NCBI GenBank assembly: GCA_019095985.1
Contig: CM032667.1
Location: forward strand, 41,254,861-41,318,860
Direction of reading: 5' to 3'
Length of the DNA stretch: 64,000 bases
From: Streblospio benedicti
Lineage: Eukaryota > Annelida > Polychaeta > Spionida > Spionidae
Shown: piece after piece, positions 1-14,093 of the stretch
Layout of the letters: each line of letters opens with the position of its first letter
Numbering within the stretch: the first letter of the stretch is position 1
Notes under the pieces: generated by a model
Seen by the model: only the letters and a program-made list of their open reading frames with translations
Told to the model about the DNA's origin: nothing
Databases searched by the model: none
Made by a program: the position numbers and the translations under genes

Positions 1-847
1 GTCCACACCGCATCCAAATATATCGCAGTAGGGTGTCACTTCTTTGGAGAAGTGATTTTTGGCACCGCGTTGACCACTCCGTGCTACTGGGGATTATTGA
101 TTGGTATTGATAAAATTCCCATTGATCTTAACCTGCACAGGATGGTCACTCGTCATGCCAACACACACAGGGTGGACTTGTTACTGGTTCACTCATGCTA
201 CTCAGCCGTTGGACACTCCGGGGGTGATAGAGCATGTAGTGACCAGTGCCCACCATTATGTGATGGCCATTACTCAAGCACACCCACTGTTCTTGACCCC
301 CCTTTACCTCCAGACACACATACTGGGTCGTAATGAGGGATTAGAACCTTGCCGTGCTGAAATCTAACTTAAAAATATCAAAACAGTATAGATGCCACAG
401 TAGTACACGGTGTAATGAAATGCACATATTTACAGTTGAAAAAGCATTCACTATCAGCAAAGTACTCATGCACCGTGGCTGATTTGTCTTTTCACTTTAC
501 TGTAGCCTCTATGGTGTTTTGTGTAACGTGTACGTCCCTCAACAGTGCAACGTTCCCTGTCACAGCGTACTGTGGCCTTTATAGACATCATTTTTTATTA
601 GATATTGGCTGTAATCTATACCTTTGTACAATATCCAATGACAGATACAGGTTTAGGGAAAGCACTTCCATAACCAGTGGATTTCATGTGTTTTGTAGTT
701 GTAAAAGTTCACAGAGATGCCCAAAACCCTATAAATGACATTTTGATGAGAGCAAAGGGGGTGAGAGGTGCCTGTGCCTACTGCACGGCCCTGGATAAAC
801 CAGTGATATCTCGCTGCTAAAATGCATGTGTACCCACTCCATTACAG
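1..847. other. Upstream stretch with no supported gene
   Basis: Two modest open frames exist here, but neither has convincing splice borders, domain pattern or amino acid composition. Because the next exon (from 848) begins with an in-frame splice acceptor, this stretch is most likely intron of the gene ending at 2269. I see no RNA gene or repeat that I can name. Confidence 0.3.
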
Positions 848-2269
848 GTCCAGTACACGTTGGAGGGTCGCACAACGACCCCGCCCCTCGGTCACTTCCA
901 CCAGTGTTGCTTTGATGGCGAGACACCGGTCTTCTACTCTATCTCCATTGAGGATCCAGCCAAATTGGACGTGGACAACTGCCAGACCCTCGCACATGTC
1001 ATGCGGATAGGTATGGACTGATTTCACTCATCTGCCATGTTGCAACAATAAAGAGGCTTATTGCGACAATATTGCTATATGACCACTGAAATATAAGGGA
1101 ACTTGATGCATTTTCCAAAGATTGATATACATTGCTTTGCTGTTGTTGGGCGAATTACGGTAGACATTTAATACTGCTGTAACGATATATTGTGCATCGT
1201 TTTTTTACTCAGTCAGGTATCAGAAAACGAAATCGATTTGACCCATTATATATACCCTTGTCGGATAGGTAAAGTGTTTGCTGATGTTCTCCATATGCTT
1301 CTAACAACTGTTTATTATTGTTTTTAAAAAGTCTGAAAACTGAAGTTAACCTGAATGGACCATTTCTCTTTGTAAGAATAATTTGGCCATTAAAACCTCA
1401 ACCTATAAGGTAAAACAGATACCATGGTATTTGACGTGTGTCACAAACATGTGTATCTCCTTTGCTGTGTTTCAGGTGGAGATAACTGTTCTCTGACGTC
1501 CAGCAATATGGACTTTCACACAGATCAGCTTCTCATCGATAACAAGGTAATGTGGCCATTGCATTTAGGGTTGTATTACCAGTGGCAGGGTAAGAAATTC
1601 ATCAAAATTTGCTCATGGACACATGAACAGAAACTACAAAAAGTAGCCGGCCCGGACATAAAATGTATGGCCCTCTATTATGTTAATGTGGAGAACTCCC
1701 AAAAAATAGCCTACCCACTGGGCCGTGAAGTTTTGAACCAAAATCAGCTGGAACCGCTAGCCTCTATTTTGTACCCTGGCAGTGGCGGGCCTAAGGAGTG
1801 GTTTAGTGACTTAAACACACACCGCTCCTTCTCTGGACCTGACAGCACAAAGAATTTCAATATCTTTTGTGGGATTATATCCCTGGGCCCCTAAAATTCA
1901 CCACCACCCCCGCATCCCCCTTGAAACTTATATTTGCTTCCGAGTCTTGGTAGGCCACGACTCCGGGAGAATCAGGCTCATCAGGGGCTTACCAAAGTAG
2001 TGAATTGCTTCTGTTTGTAAAATACTTGATGTTGCAGTAACAATGTTCGTGGTCTCTTTGGAAAAAATGGTATTTATGTTACTTGCAAGCTTTGAAACAC
2101 AAAATTTTCTCCTCTGGTAATATAATATTTGTTGCTTACTTTGTTGCAGGCAAATGAGTACATAGAAAAGTACTTCTCCCCCCAGCTGTTGGACAAGCAC
2201 TGCTATGTGTGTATTGGCGAAATGAAGATAGACTTTCAGGGAGACACCATCTCAAGTGGTGTTATATAA
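848..2269 (+). CDS. 3' end of an unrecognised split gene (three terminal coding exons)
   Basis: Three exons join in one frame: 848-1010 (ends phase 1), 1476-1546 (ends phase 0) and 2150-2269 with a TAA stop at 2267. Each border has a clean acceptor (tacag, ttcag, ttgcag) and donor (gtatgg, gtaatg). They give about 118 residues, beginning VQYTLEGRTTTPPLGHFHQC and ending GDTISSGVI. The piece contains six cysteines and alternates short hydrophobic strands with polar turns, so a beta-rich folded C-terminal domain is plausible. I do not recognise the family and no membrane segment is visible. The gene must start to the left of the window or in unseen upstream exons. The possible poly(A) signal AATAAA at 2897 would give a 3' UTR of about 630 bases. 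Confidence rests on the agreement of three splice phases, not on homology. Confidence 0.6.
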
Positions 2270-4380
2270 CATCTTTGACTATTGAGTGTATGGATATAAC
2301 AGTCTTGGTTGGGTATGTTCAAGGATAGTATAATACTCTCATATACTTGGAATGTTCAGAAGCAGCTATGGTGTATTACTATGGACATTGGACATTTTTA
2401 GGAGAAAGAATACTGAAGTGTTGCGAAATAGGACATAGTGAGGTCACATAATCTTGTATGTTTGGGTAGATTATAGATCATTCATAACCTACTGCTGTTT
2501 TGTTTAGAGATTATAACTTCAGACATAGAATATTGCTATATATATGGGATTCAAGTAAAGCCTTCACCATAGTTCATTTCATAATGAAAAACACTTGAAC
2601 TCTTTGTCCCATATACTTTCATCAATCAAAACACATTTTACATAAGTTATTCATGTGGTTCAGAAAAGAAAAAGGCATCTTTTAGTGCATAATTATTTTG
2701 TTTTTTGATATTTTATTGAATGCACCAACTTGCGTGTGTAAGGTCATATATTGTTACGTTTTGCTTCCGTTATGGACGTGTGTCACGCCGTAATTTGATT
2801 CTATGGGATCAAGGTTCAATTTTGATGTAAAATGTATTGCCGCAGCTTGCTAATAATTATGAAACATATTCTTGAAAACTGCTATTTAACTATATGAATA
2901 AATAGTTATTAAGGAGGTTGTCGCTGTTTACACATGTGATGTATTATCATGTATTAGAAAAGGATGAAGTTTTTCAATGATTAATTTTTTATGCATAAAA
3001 TTTTGGAAGTAAACTCAAGTTTTTTTTAAATGTTAATGGATATATAGAAATCCTTTTCCACATCAAACTTCAACTTAATATGACATGAATATAGGATATA
3101 ATGGGTTGAATATACCAGAAAGAAAGAAATATACTTTCCCAATGTTTATTAATAATATTTCTGTAAACAGACTTGAGGTCAAAAGTGCATTTTTGAAAAC
3201 GATATATCAAATCATAAAAGTTTGTAAAATCTTTCCATTGCAAATTATTCTCAAAACCATTTCAGTTGTAAGAGCTCTTATAATCAAAAGGTTTTTTTAG
3301 TCAGCGTTATGTATGTTTGTGAATGTGTATAATGTGAAGTTTTGTGTAGCATTAATTTGTTTCATATATTTGAATGTGCAATTCAGAGCCGTCTGTAATT
3401 AATTTTGCAAATTGATATTATATGAAATCTGAATTTATGTTCTCTAGTAGTTTATAATGTAGATAGGGGTAAGATGCAAGCTCCGCTAGCACTTAGATTT
3501 AAAAAAGAATAGTATGAAAGTCTAAATAGCAAGTGTAAAGATAATTTTTAGTACAAGCTTTCAGTTCGTCAGATCCCTGGCTATGATCTTGTAACTGCAA
3601 ACTATCTTTTTATACCTCTGGAAATTACCATAATATTCTTATGTGTTCTATAACTTCACCTTTATTGTTACTGTTAGCAATTTAATAAATATGTGCTATT
3701 TTGACTACTTTTTTTATTGCAGCCAGCTCCAACATATTCCAGCTTATTTTAACTCAACAAAAAGTACCAAATAAAATACAAGCACACCATTAATTTTTTC
3801 TATGTGAAGTCTGCATTTTGTACAAAGTCCAACGCTTTTTTGTTAAAAAGAAATTTCAATAGCCTTCCTTTTTCATCAAGGACATTTTACCAAATATGTT
3901 GATATTGATAATAATCAGCATTACAGCATTGTAACCAGTCTTCAGCTATATCATTATAGTGATAGTTATACCTCCAATGAGAAAGATGAGACATAGAGAT
4001 GATAGAAATGAATTCACAGACGAAGAAATGAGAATTATAACATTTGGTTTTGATTGTAATTTTCTCAACATGGGTGAAGGCTTGTTTAAGAATTACCTAT
4101 CACTATAGACTTCAAAATTTTCAGAAGAATGTTATAAAATAAAAATATCAATTGAAAAATTTATGTGCAACAATTCAGAAAATGATTTATATTAATTGAT
4201 GAATTGAATTAAAATGCAATGATACAGTATGTAATTTTAAGAAATCACAAATTTTATGTCTGTGAGCATAGTAATTGGTTTGCACTAATTTCTCTACGTG
4301 ACATGCTGTGGTGATTGATGTGTGTGTGTGGGAGGGGTGAAACTGGTGGCATGCCCCATTTTACCATAACAATAACATTG
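2270..4380. other. AT-rich 3' UTR and intergenic DNA
   Basis: Very AT-rich, with AATAAA at 2897 and again near 3684, either of which could end the upstream transcript. I see no coding exon, RNA gene or recognisable repeat. Confidence 0.4.
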
Positions 4381-4477
4381 GTCTTTTATGATATACAGAC
4401 ATATGGTCACAGCAGATCTCCATATACATTGTATATGGAGATCTGCTGTAACCATATATATGAATATCATAAAAGAC
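4381..4477. repeat. 97-bp near-perfect hairpin (short foldback element)
   Basis: The left arm starts GTCTTTTATGATATACAGAC and the right arm ends with the reverse complement, ATCATAAAAGAC. The arms are about 48 bp each, meet around CATATACATTGTATATG and differ at only a few positions. This is the form of a minimal foldback MITE. It contains no coding capacity. Confidence 0.8.
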
Positions 4478-4809
4478 AAGTGTAAATCGTTACTTGTACT
4501 TGTAAATGTTTGTCATATTCACCAAGAGAATGATATTTCCCCTCTAACTAGATTATCATAGGGAGCCAATATTGAGTAGGATTATTGCGTGTTCAACAAT
4601 TGTGCTATGCTGTTAACGCTTCTATGATATACAGGACAACGTGTATTTGTGGATACTTGTCCATTAATGTGCCATGTACTTTCATGTACTTAAATACAAT
4701 GAGATTAAATCATGAGAAAAACCTGACCCACCCTCCACCCTCAAGACTGATGATGACGATGCGATTACTTCGTCTGACGAACTGCTATAGATTGGATCAT
4801 CCTTGAGCT

Positions 4810-4812
<3 letters not shown>

Positions 4813-4897
<85 letters not shown>
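4813..4897. repeat. (CA)n microsatellite
   Basis: About 42 CA units with a single GC interruption. Confidence 0.95.
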
Positions 4898-6542
<1,645 letters not shown>

Positions 6543-6694
6543 CTAAAAAAACACCAATTTTCAAAATCTCGGAAGACATTGCATTCGAGCGTACTTTTTA
6601 CGTTTTAGCCATGATCCTCCAGTGAGCGTGTTTACTTTGATCTACTCTGTGCAGCAACTGGTGCGGGTTTTTCGCCGTATCCGCCACCACCGCC

Positions 6695-9600
6695 ATGGAG
6701 CGGGCGCGCCGCCTGAGTGAGATCACCGGCTACGGCAGCTACCTCCAGGACATGGTGGAGGCCGGCGGCAGGGAGCGGGACAGCGGCGGGCATGGTACGT
6801 GACTAACGACTGATCCATCCAGGCTTCTTGATGAGAAAGCTTAAGGTGTCTGGATTTTCGTACGTGCTTTTTGTTTAAGGTTTTGTGCATGTAGCTGGCA
6901 TATACAGGGGACTCAGCAGGCCCCTCCCCCTCCCTCCCCCACACTTTCCCAAAAAAGGAGTCATTTTTAGGAGGATCTTTATGGTGCAAACCCCATTAAA
7001 TCAACTCCGCTTGACCGCTTTTTCTCAAATCTTGAATCTTTCAATGCATATCGCCTGTGTAATCAGCACATTGTTATGCCAAATGCGGCGAGGTGGGAGA
7101 GGCATGAGTATGCTACAAAATGTAATTGTTTGCCAGACATTTGTGGCTTTCTTCCTATTGATCTAGAACATGCTAAATTAGACCTGGACTTCTGATGCCA
7201 CAGTCATAACTAATCGGAACATATGGGGTATGTTCTGTCCGTTCGAGCTTGTTAGCGTAAATATTACAGACAGAGACTTCCACATTGATTACTACAAAAT
7301 GTCAGCAAGCTGTTACAGGTGTCACTGGGGACACGACAGCTCTTTAAACAATGCAGCGCGTTGGAACCAATTGTTCGATTATAGATGGACGTCATGATCA
7401 AACTCTGGCTGAAAATGTGACTGAAACAATGTGCCTTTGTCACCGATTGGAATCCATTATTAGTGTCTCACCAGGAACTGCTTGGTCATTATAGGGCCTG
7501 ATAAGTGCCCATTATTTATAAATGAAGCTTCCCTTGATGACATGGTAACATTTGTCTTCAATGCTTCGCTAACCTCATATTCGCGTTTTGCTCCTTTCAA
7601 AACATTCATGTGACAGTAGTATTGACCCTTTTAAAAATTGTAGTTTCATTTAAGTATGGTGGGAAGTAGGCCATCCATTGGCATGCAAATGCTACATTAT
7701 GTCTTTCAATTTGACCAGATCTCTTTTGAAGCCAATTAAATTGCTCTGAGTGATTATCAAGAAGTTGCAATGCCCTGGTACACTGTGAAAAATTAATGTT
7801 CATCACACCGATGGACACCACTATTTAAAGGTAACCTTATACAATAAACAAAGTTCGTCGAGCAGTAGGTAGCAATTCGGTTACTGGAAAGAGTGTAATT
7901 GCATGTTTTCCTGGCCAAAGTGGATGTAGGTGTTGGCCGTGTAAGAATTCCGATCAATTCACGTGCATTTACGGTTGTGTATACATGCATATCAAACCTA
8001 TTTGGATGGCACCACAGCTCTAATTTTGTGAACTCACTTTATCGTATGTTTCAGAGAGCAAGTCGCCTTTAGGAACGGCCAGGTCAGACCAATCAGAATC
8101 TGACAAGCAGGCAACAGATCTTGGGAATTGTAGGACTCTTGTGCTCAAAGAGGATTGCCATGACAATGGGAAAGCCAAACATGGTGGGGAACACATTAAC
8201 ACCATGAAACAGAAGGCCGATGTAAATATGCCAGACTTAAGAGCGAAGGATATACATCAGGTAGTGAATCTTAACAAGTTGGTCAGGGAAGCAAAGGAAA
8301 CATTTATGCGGAAAAGGTCGAACGCACAGAAAGTAACAGTTGGAGTGGGCACTGAGGCAGAGCGTGGTGAGGACGAAGCGACAGGCGCTGTGGGTGAACC
8401 AGCGGCCAAAGTCGGTGTGGATGCAGTCGCGTCCTGTGGCACTGTTCATATTGATAACCGGACCACGACTCGTGATGACGATGAAGGCCCCATGGCCAGT
8501 ACTACAGATGAATTAGTGGAACAAGATTGCGTTGGTTTATTGAGTGTGTGCGATCAGCTGCAGGACAATATAGACGCCGACACCGCGGTGGAACGTTTGA
8601 TGTACTATCTCAGATGTGTTTATGCAGTCCTTCAGGTTGGTTTAGTTTACGATGTGCTACAAATGCTACTAGAACTAAACGCGTGGAGTTGCGTTGTGAG
8701 TAAGAAGGTTCTGATGTTGACAAATGTTGATATACAATGAGAATCTTATCATCTCCTTATAAAGATCAGTAGATGTTTGTAGTACAGTGCAGTGTGACTG
8801 GCCCTGTCAGACTGCGTTCTATGTCCAAATCATTTGAACTGCTCAAAATTTTATTCTACGCACAACCGGCTGTATGGGGGGGGGGGAGACCTATAACTAC
8901 AACAGACGATACTGTGGTCACATTCAGGTTGTCCACGAACCACACGGCCTGCTGCATTGAGTTGATGTCACACGTGGCTGGGACGTGGTTAGCAGTAGAC
9001 AGTGTTGCAGCCGTAGAAATTCCGTCAACGGCTACACCACGCACAAAACCTGTCAAAGACTAAATCAACCAAGTCATGCACAAACATTGCCACTGACGAC
9101 GACCAAGTTCACCCGATTTTCATAACTTTTTGGGCGTGAATTGGCGTAAGACCGGACCTAAATATTAAGTTTTACAGTGTTCTCAGTGAGGGTTTGAGGC
9201 TGTGAGAAATGGTTTTATTGTAGAAGTGGGTGTTGGGTAGCGTTAATAGGAGGGGAATCTCAACAACGCAATGGGTTACCATTGATTTTTTTTTTTAAAT
9301 ATCTAAATACCACACGTTGCCAAAATGTCTCCGTCAGTTCTTGTCCTGTACAAATCTGAAGCTAAATCATGTGTTCTGTCCCAAAGCCAGCCCAGCTGGC
9401 GCCCTACATTTCCATCGGTCGGCACAGGAGCACCACAGCGGAGGAGTGTCAAGATGAGGTACTGGCGCTCGCAGCCATCTTCAACCCACAAGATCTGCTC
9501 GGCAGCGTCTTCTTCCACAGGTCAGAACTCTGCCAGATCCAGGATTTCAGACAAATTGGTGAAAGAACTAGCTAGTTTACTAAGCGCAAAGCCTGCATTC

Positions 9601-12600
9601 TATCATTCCGTGTAAAAATCACCGCCAATAACCCACGCTGATTGGTCAATCTCCATGCTTAATTTTGCGATGGAAAACACGCTCCCAAAAAAAACCACGG
9701 CGTTAGTCTAAACTCCTCACAATATCAATACAGCCGCTGACGTAGTAAGGCGTGTTCATGCTGTGCGGAGTGCAACAGTTTAGACTAACGCCTCCGCGCG
9801 CTCAAAACTGTAGGAATTGACGTCTCCGCGCGCTCAAAACAAACGAAATTGACTTGAATGTTGAATGTTATAATATGATTTATTTTAAAATAAAATCATG
9901 AAAATGGATTTTAGTCATGATAGAATGGTGATTGACCACTCGATTGTCGTGTCAATCGCAAAATTGAGCATGCTCAATTTTGCGATTGACACTCCAATCT
10001 CGTGGTCAATTCCTACAATATTTACACAACCCTGTGATTATTTCAACTTCTTTTCTTTTTTTTTAATGCTTGGGGTGGGTTGGGGTGAGGTGGTGGAGGT
10101 GAGGTGGTGGTGGGCACTCAATTAACAACAGGTAGCATGGCCGATTATTACTAGTTCTTGCTTCTGGGTGCTATTACTACTTATTTTCGTTCAATGTAGG
10201 ATCCAAATACAGTTATTGGGTAGGGGATGGCGGAGGAGATCATTTCGAAACATTTGTTATTTGTGTAGGCCTATTCTTTTTAGTATATTTCAGCTGACAT
10301 GTTTTGTCACGCAATGCATTGATTGTTGTTTCATTCTAATTTCAGTGAGGACTGCGGCACTTCGGGGCACCTGTTCTATGACGTCAGAGACATACACGCT
10401 AAATTACCCACTTTGCCACGCACCTGCTTTATTGGTAAATAGCATACAAACACTGTTTCACATTTACTTCCTAGTTGTTTCCACTGACTGGCAATTTTTT
10501 TCCTGTAAAAATGGCTAATTAGTGGTTAAATTCTGCTTTCACGTCATGTATGTCATGCCACACAGTACTACAAAAACTTCCAATTGGTCATGGTTATATA
10601 TGCTGCAGTCGCACAGCCACTTACCAGGGGCAGATCCAGGGGCGGGGCGCGCACGCCCCCCTTTTCCCTCCAAAATACTTCATTTTCATAGGGTTTTTCA
10701 TGAAATCCCGTACGTGCGCCCCCCTTTTCCGAAACCCTGGATCTGCCTTTGCTTACGGCATAGCTGCGGACGCAAGCAGATAAAAATGCGCAAGCATTTG
10801 CAAGAATACCAGTAACATTTTTAAATTGTCAAACTTTTGCTATGCACCGAATACAAGGCAAATATCTGTAACATACTCTTAGATAAAATACGTAAACGCA
10901 TCCGTATCATCTGTAACCCTATCCGCAGGATTCACATTATTAGGCCCATAATCCATTAACCCTGGCGGCAGTGGCAAGAAATCGACTCGGAATCAATCTA
11001 ATGCTTTTTGAATGGGGTATTATTTATACTTTACAGGCAGCAGGGGCAGTGGTGCATCTGGGGCAGCACCAGCCGCGTTTGACAAACTACTTCGGGTAGC
11101 AATTCTGGGGCTTATACCCACGAGCCTAACGCTATATAGAGGAGGCACCGCCTGAATCAGTTTACATTGTCTCAAATGAGGCATACTTCATTACAGGGCA
11201 TTTTTACAACGTTCCTGTATAAACTTATGTTATGCATACACATATTCATATTCTTTGATCATTTATCAAAATTAATGCATGGATTATGAACCTTGGTAAC
11301 GGCAGCCGCTAGCTTGCCGGTCCCGCCATTGCTACCCCAAAAGTATGGGTACTATGGAAAATGGGCCTTACGATGATCCATTTCCTAATGTGAGTTCATT
11401 TTCACAGCTGGGATGCATTGACTCTGCGTATTTTCATTAACATTTTATTCATCCATTTGCAAGCACCCACAGATCCGTATCATGGCCATGTGAGGTTATG
11501 TGACTGTAGCATTATATATGAATCTGATTGGCCCCTGATTGCAATTTTAATGACCAATACTATCATTTAATACAATACCATCTTGTTTGTTTCCTTTTAA
11601 AAGATTGTATACCATTTCTTAGTTATACTTGGTGTATTTTTATAACTCTTTTCCTGTGTTATAGGCGGGAAGAAACAGAGGGTGGAGCACATTATGTTCT
11701 TTTCTCGTCGGTGGATCCACAGTCATTACGTGCTCCCAATGCAGGTGATAATCTGAGTGTACTGCGTTAGGGACGGTGCAATATTTAACAGGCGGGGGGA
11801 CCGGTGCGTATCGAAAAACTTGTCTGAAAAAAGGTCTTGTCCCCTGCTGATGTGATGAAAAAAAAAACCTGATGTCCCATGACCTCCATTCATAAAAAAA
11901 AGTCCGCGTCCCCTCCCATGAATGTTCGCGTGATTAATTTGTACCGATTCGCTCACGTCGAGGTGGGATTTCAGCAGCTGAAAAAAGTACATGTTCCATG
12001 CCCAACGAGAAAGAAAAATCATCCGGTCCCCCTATTTTGCACATGGAAAAAAGTACCTGTCCCCCTACCAAATGCACCGGTCCCCCTTCCTGGTAAATAT
12101 TGCACCGTCCCTTATGAAAAGAGTAACTGTCCCTTTTTGTAATATTTAAGTGTCTGAACCCTACAAATGTAATCATGCCTAGAATCCTACAATATAATAT
12201 TGTCCACTTAAAATTTGATAAGTACCGTCAATTTTATATTGTAGGCCTATCATTGTTGTAGGTATATTTTTTACCATCTTCAGCTTGCAAATCCTCTCCA
12301 GTATGTTCACTGTTGATTGCTTCTTGTCACTCTAATTTTGAATTTTAACATTTTCACTGCAAATTCCTTCACCTTATACATTTGCATGTATGTGTAATGA
12401 CTTAAAATGGCTTAAAATTATATACCTACAACAATTTTGTCCACTATTCCTGACTCTTTCATAAAGGAATTAAATCAAAAATACGGAACTAGCTTCAAAG
12501 ATGTGTAAAACACCCCTATGCTGTGGTCCTTAATATTAAATATGTTAAAGTTGCTACACTACAAAAAATCAAAAGTAGACCACAAGAATAAAGGCGTTTA

Positions 12601-12806
12601 ATGATCAGTTGAACTATAAATAATGAATGGTATTGTTAATGCAATGCTAATAAACATAACACTTAGTACAACACTAGTGCTCCTGTCTGTTATAGGGGAT
12701 GAAAGGACGACTAGCAGATATGGTTCTAGCTGTCACGGATGCTGCTAAGTCTAACCACCATGTCGACCCTACTGAAAACCAGTCCTCCGTCTGCCACATA
12801 CTCTAA
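6695..12806 (+). CDS. Six-exon gene, 364-aa protein with RWD-like stretch and possible C-terminal CaaX box
   Basis: The exons are 6695-6794, 8055-8635, 9387-9520, 10346-10434, 11665-11744 and 12696-12806. They total 1095 nt and all phases agree. The ATG has a strong context (gccATGg) in CpG-rich DNA. Residues 1-34 are basic and acidic mixed. Residues 35-227 (exon 2) are polar and low in complexity, with Asp/Glu- and Ala/Gly-rich parts, and end in a helical, Leu/Tyr-rich segment. Exons 3 and 4 encode AEECQDEVLALAAIFNPQDL followed by acidic and aromatic residues, which resembles the N-terminal helix and first strand of RWD domains (RWDD3/RSUME, RNF14, GCN2). The rest of an RWD fold is not evident. 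The last residues are CHIL, a possible CaaX prenylation box. RWD proteins act in ubiquitin, SUMO or translational-control pathways, but no such role is proven here. The exon 3 acceptor (caaag) is weak and could shift by a few codons. Confidence 0.6.
9597..10012 (+). mobile_element. Foldback/MITE element, copy 1 (intron of the RWD-like gene)
   Basis: A 400-bp block that recurs in reverse orientation at 37196-37645. It contains a short inverted pair (ATTCTATCATTCC near 9597 and ATGATAGAATGGTG near 9918). A further inverted pair, about 20 bp, is GGCGTTAGTCTAAACT / AGTTTAGACTAACGCC. At 9949-9992 there is an exact 44-bp palindrome centred on GAGCATGCTC. It is non-coding and lies in the intron between the third and fourth exons of the host gene. 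Confidence 0.8.
10625..10751. mobile_element. Short inverted-repeat DNA transposon (GGCAGATCCAGGG family)
   Basis: Ends CAGGGGCAGATCCAGGG and CCCTGGATCTGCCTTTG are inverted copies, and CTTAC lies on both sides (10620-10624 and 10752-10756) as a possible target duplication. The termini resemble hAT-type ends, but the flanking duplication is not the 8 bp usual for hAT, so the superfamily is open. Related sequence lies at 33846-33900 and 37001-37172. It sits in an intron of the RWD-like gene. Confidence 0.65.
11770..12111. mobile_element. PIF/Harbinger-like MITE, GGGACGGTGCAATATTTA family
   Basis: 342 bp with terminal inverted repeats GGGACGGTGCAATATTTA / TAAATATTGCACCGTCCC, flanked by TTA on both sides (11767-11769, 12112-12114). 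A three-base TTA or TAA duplication and GG-starting ends are the signature of the PIF/Harbinger superfamily. There is no transposase, so it is non-autonomous. It lies in the last intron of the RWD-like gene, 26 bp beyond a splice donor. Confidence 0.75.
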
Positions 12807-12959
12807 TTCCAGATATTCTTTCAAGAGGACGGCCAATTGGAGGATATTGTTAAAAAAATCTGCATGGAAAACTATGAAACTGTGAAAGAAGGTGTTTAAT
12901 TGAGGATGTCCAGGGTGGAGCTTTCGAACATAATTGACTGCTATCCTATAACGGTTATA

Positions 12960-14093
12960 GGAAATTCATGGGGTTAAACAATTGCAAATGTGAGTTATTT
13001 AATGTAACTTTAAAGGGGCAATGTTCCAACTGGGGAATTATCAAAGCTGGTGTCCAAGAAGGATCTGTCGTGGGCCAGCTAATATTTTTTATACTTTTAA
13101 CTAGAATGGTGCCACAAAAGTTGATGGATGATATAATCTTCGCGATGAAGTCAATAGTTAATCTTATACGAAAATGGAATGCTTTAGATCCAAATACTAA
13201 ATTGATTACTGATATAATTATATAAGAGAGTTTAAAACAAAATATAATGTAACAAATAAAATTTTCTCAGAACATTTTTTTAGTTGGGTAATAGGAAAGT
13301 CAACATAAGCTGGTGCTGGTAACATCACTAACGAAAAAAATTAAAATGTCTCCCCGCTTATCAAAAGTTACATGTTCATGGAAGCTAGCAAACGTTTACC
13401 TTTATCTAAAAAGGGAAATGATTCGGATCTTAGTCATCGCAGGGTTTCACTTCTTTCATGGGTAAGCAAGCTTCTGGAACGTATAATTGTCAGATAATGC
13501 AGTCTCTAAGACCCACCAGCTTCTGAGGTTCATCTGCAGGAACCTTAAGGAACCATATAAAACAGTCGATGAAAAAAAACTAATGGCCCACAGCCATTCC
13601 AGATCTCATGAATATTTGAGGTTCATCTGCAGGAACCTTAAAGGGAGCACCCTATACACACCGAGCCACAGCCTACACCATTCTGGTCAGATCTCAATTA
13701 GAGAACTTTGGTGTAATCTGTGACCCCAATCTTAAGCGAGATATGGATAAGTTGGAACGTGTGCGGAGATAGGTAGCTCGTTGGGCTTGTGGTGATCATG
13801 GGAAGATCAGTGTGACCATGCCCCTAATGAGACTGAAATGGACAGATCTAGAGCTGACTGTGTGCTGAAAATAACAGAGACGTGTGCTCTCTTACAACAT
13901 CGTAAATGACCACATTGCGATGCCTCTACACAAGACCGGGATAGAACGAGCACTGAGACCTCCACCTCGTTTACCACATAATCAGATCAACCTGCGCAGA
14001 CCACAGGCGAGTGGGAGGTCCCCTCCACTGTGGAGCAGCACAGCAATCCGTACAATCCCTCAATCAAATTCTGGCCCCTGCTGTCGTAAATAA
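12960..14093 (+). mobile_element. Decayed non-LTR retrotransposon (CR1/jockey-like LINE), reverse transcriptase 3' part
   Basis: Frames on the plus strand carry eroded reverse transcriptase blocks. GIIKAGVQEGSVVGQLIFF matches the usual GVPQGSVLGPLLF block. Further on come RFICRNLK and CDPNLKRDMDKLERV, then ARWACGDHGKISV, which match the C-terminal part of LINE ORF2 (the stretch with DKLERVQRRAARW). The YADD catalytic core is not seen. Stops and frame changes are many. The RFICRNLK segment occurs twice, at about 13525 and 13615. It is an old, dead copy, downstream of the RWD-like gene. Confidence 0.7.

Noticed and set aside
11033-11092. Possible exon with GSRGSGASGAAPAAFDKLLR in the RWD-like gene
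   Set aside because: It has an acceptor, but its inclusion is not needed: the exons at 10346 and 11665 already join in phase. The donor after it (gtagca) is poor.
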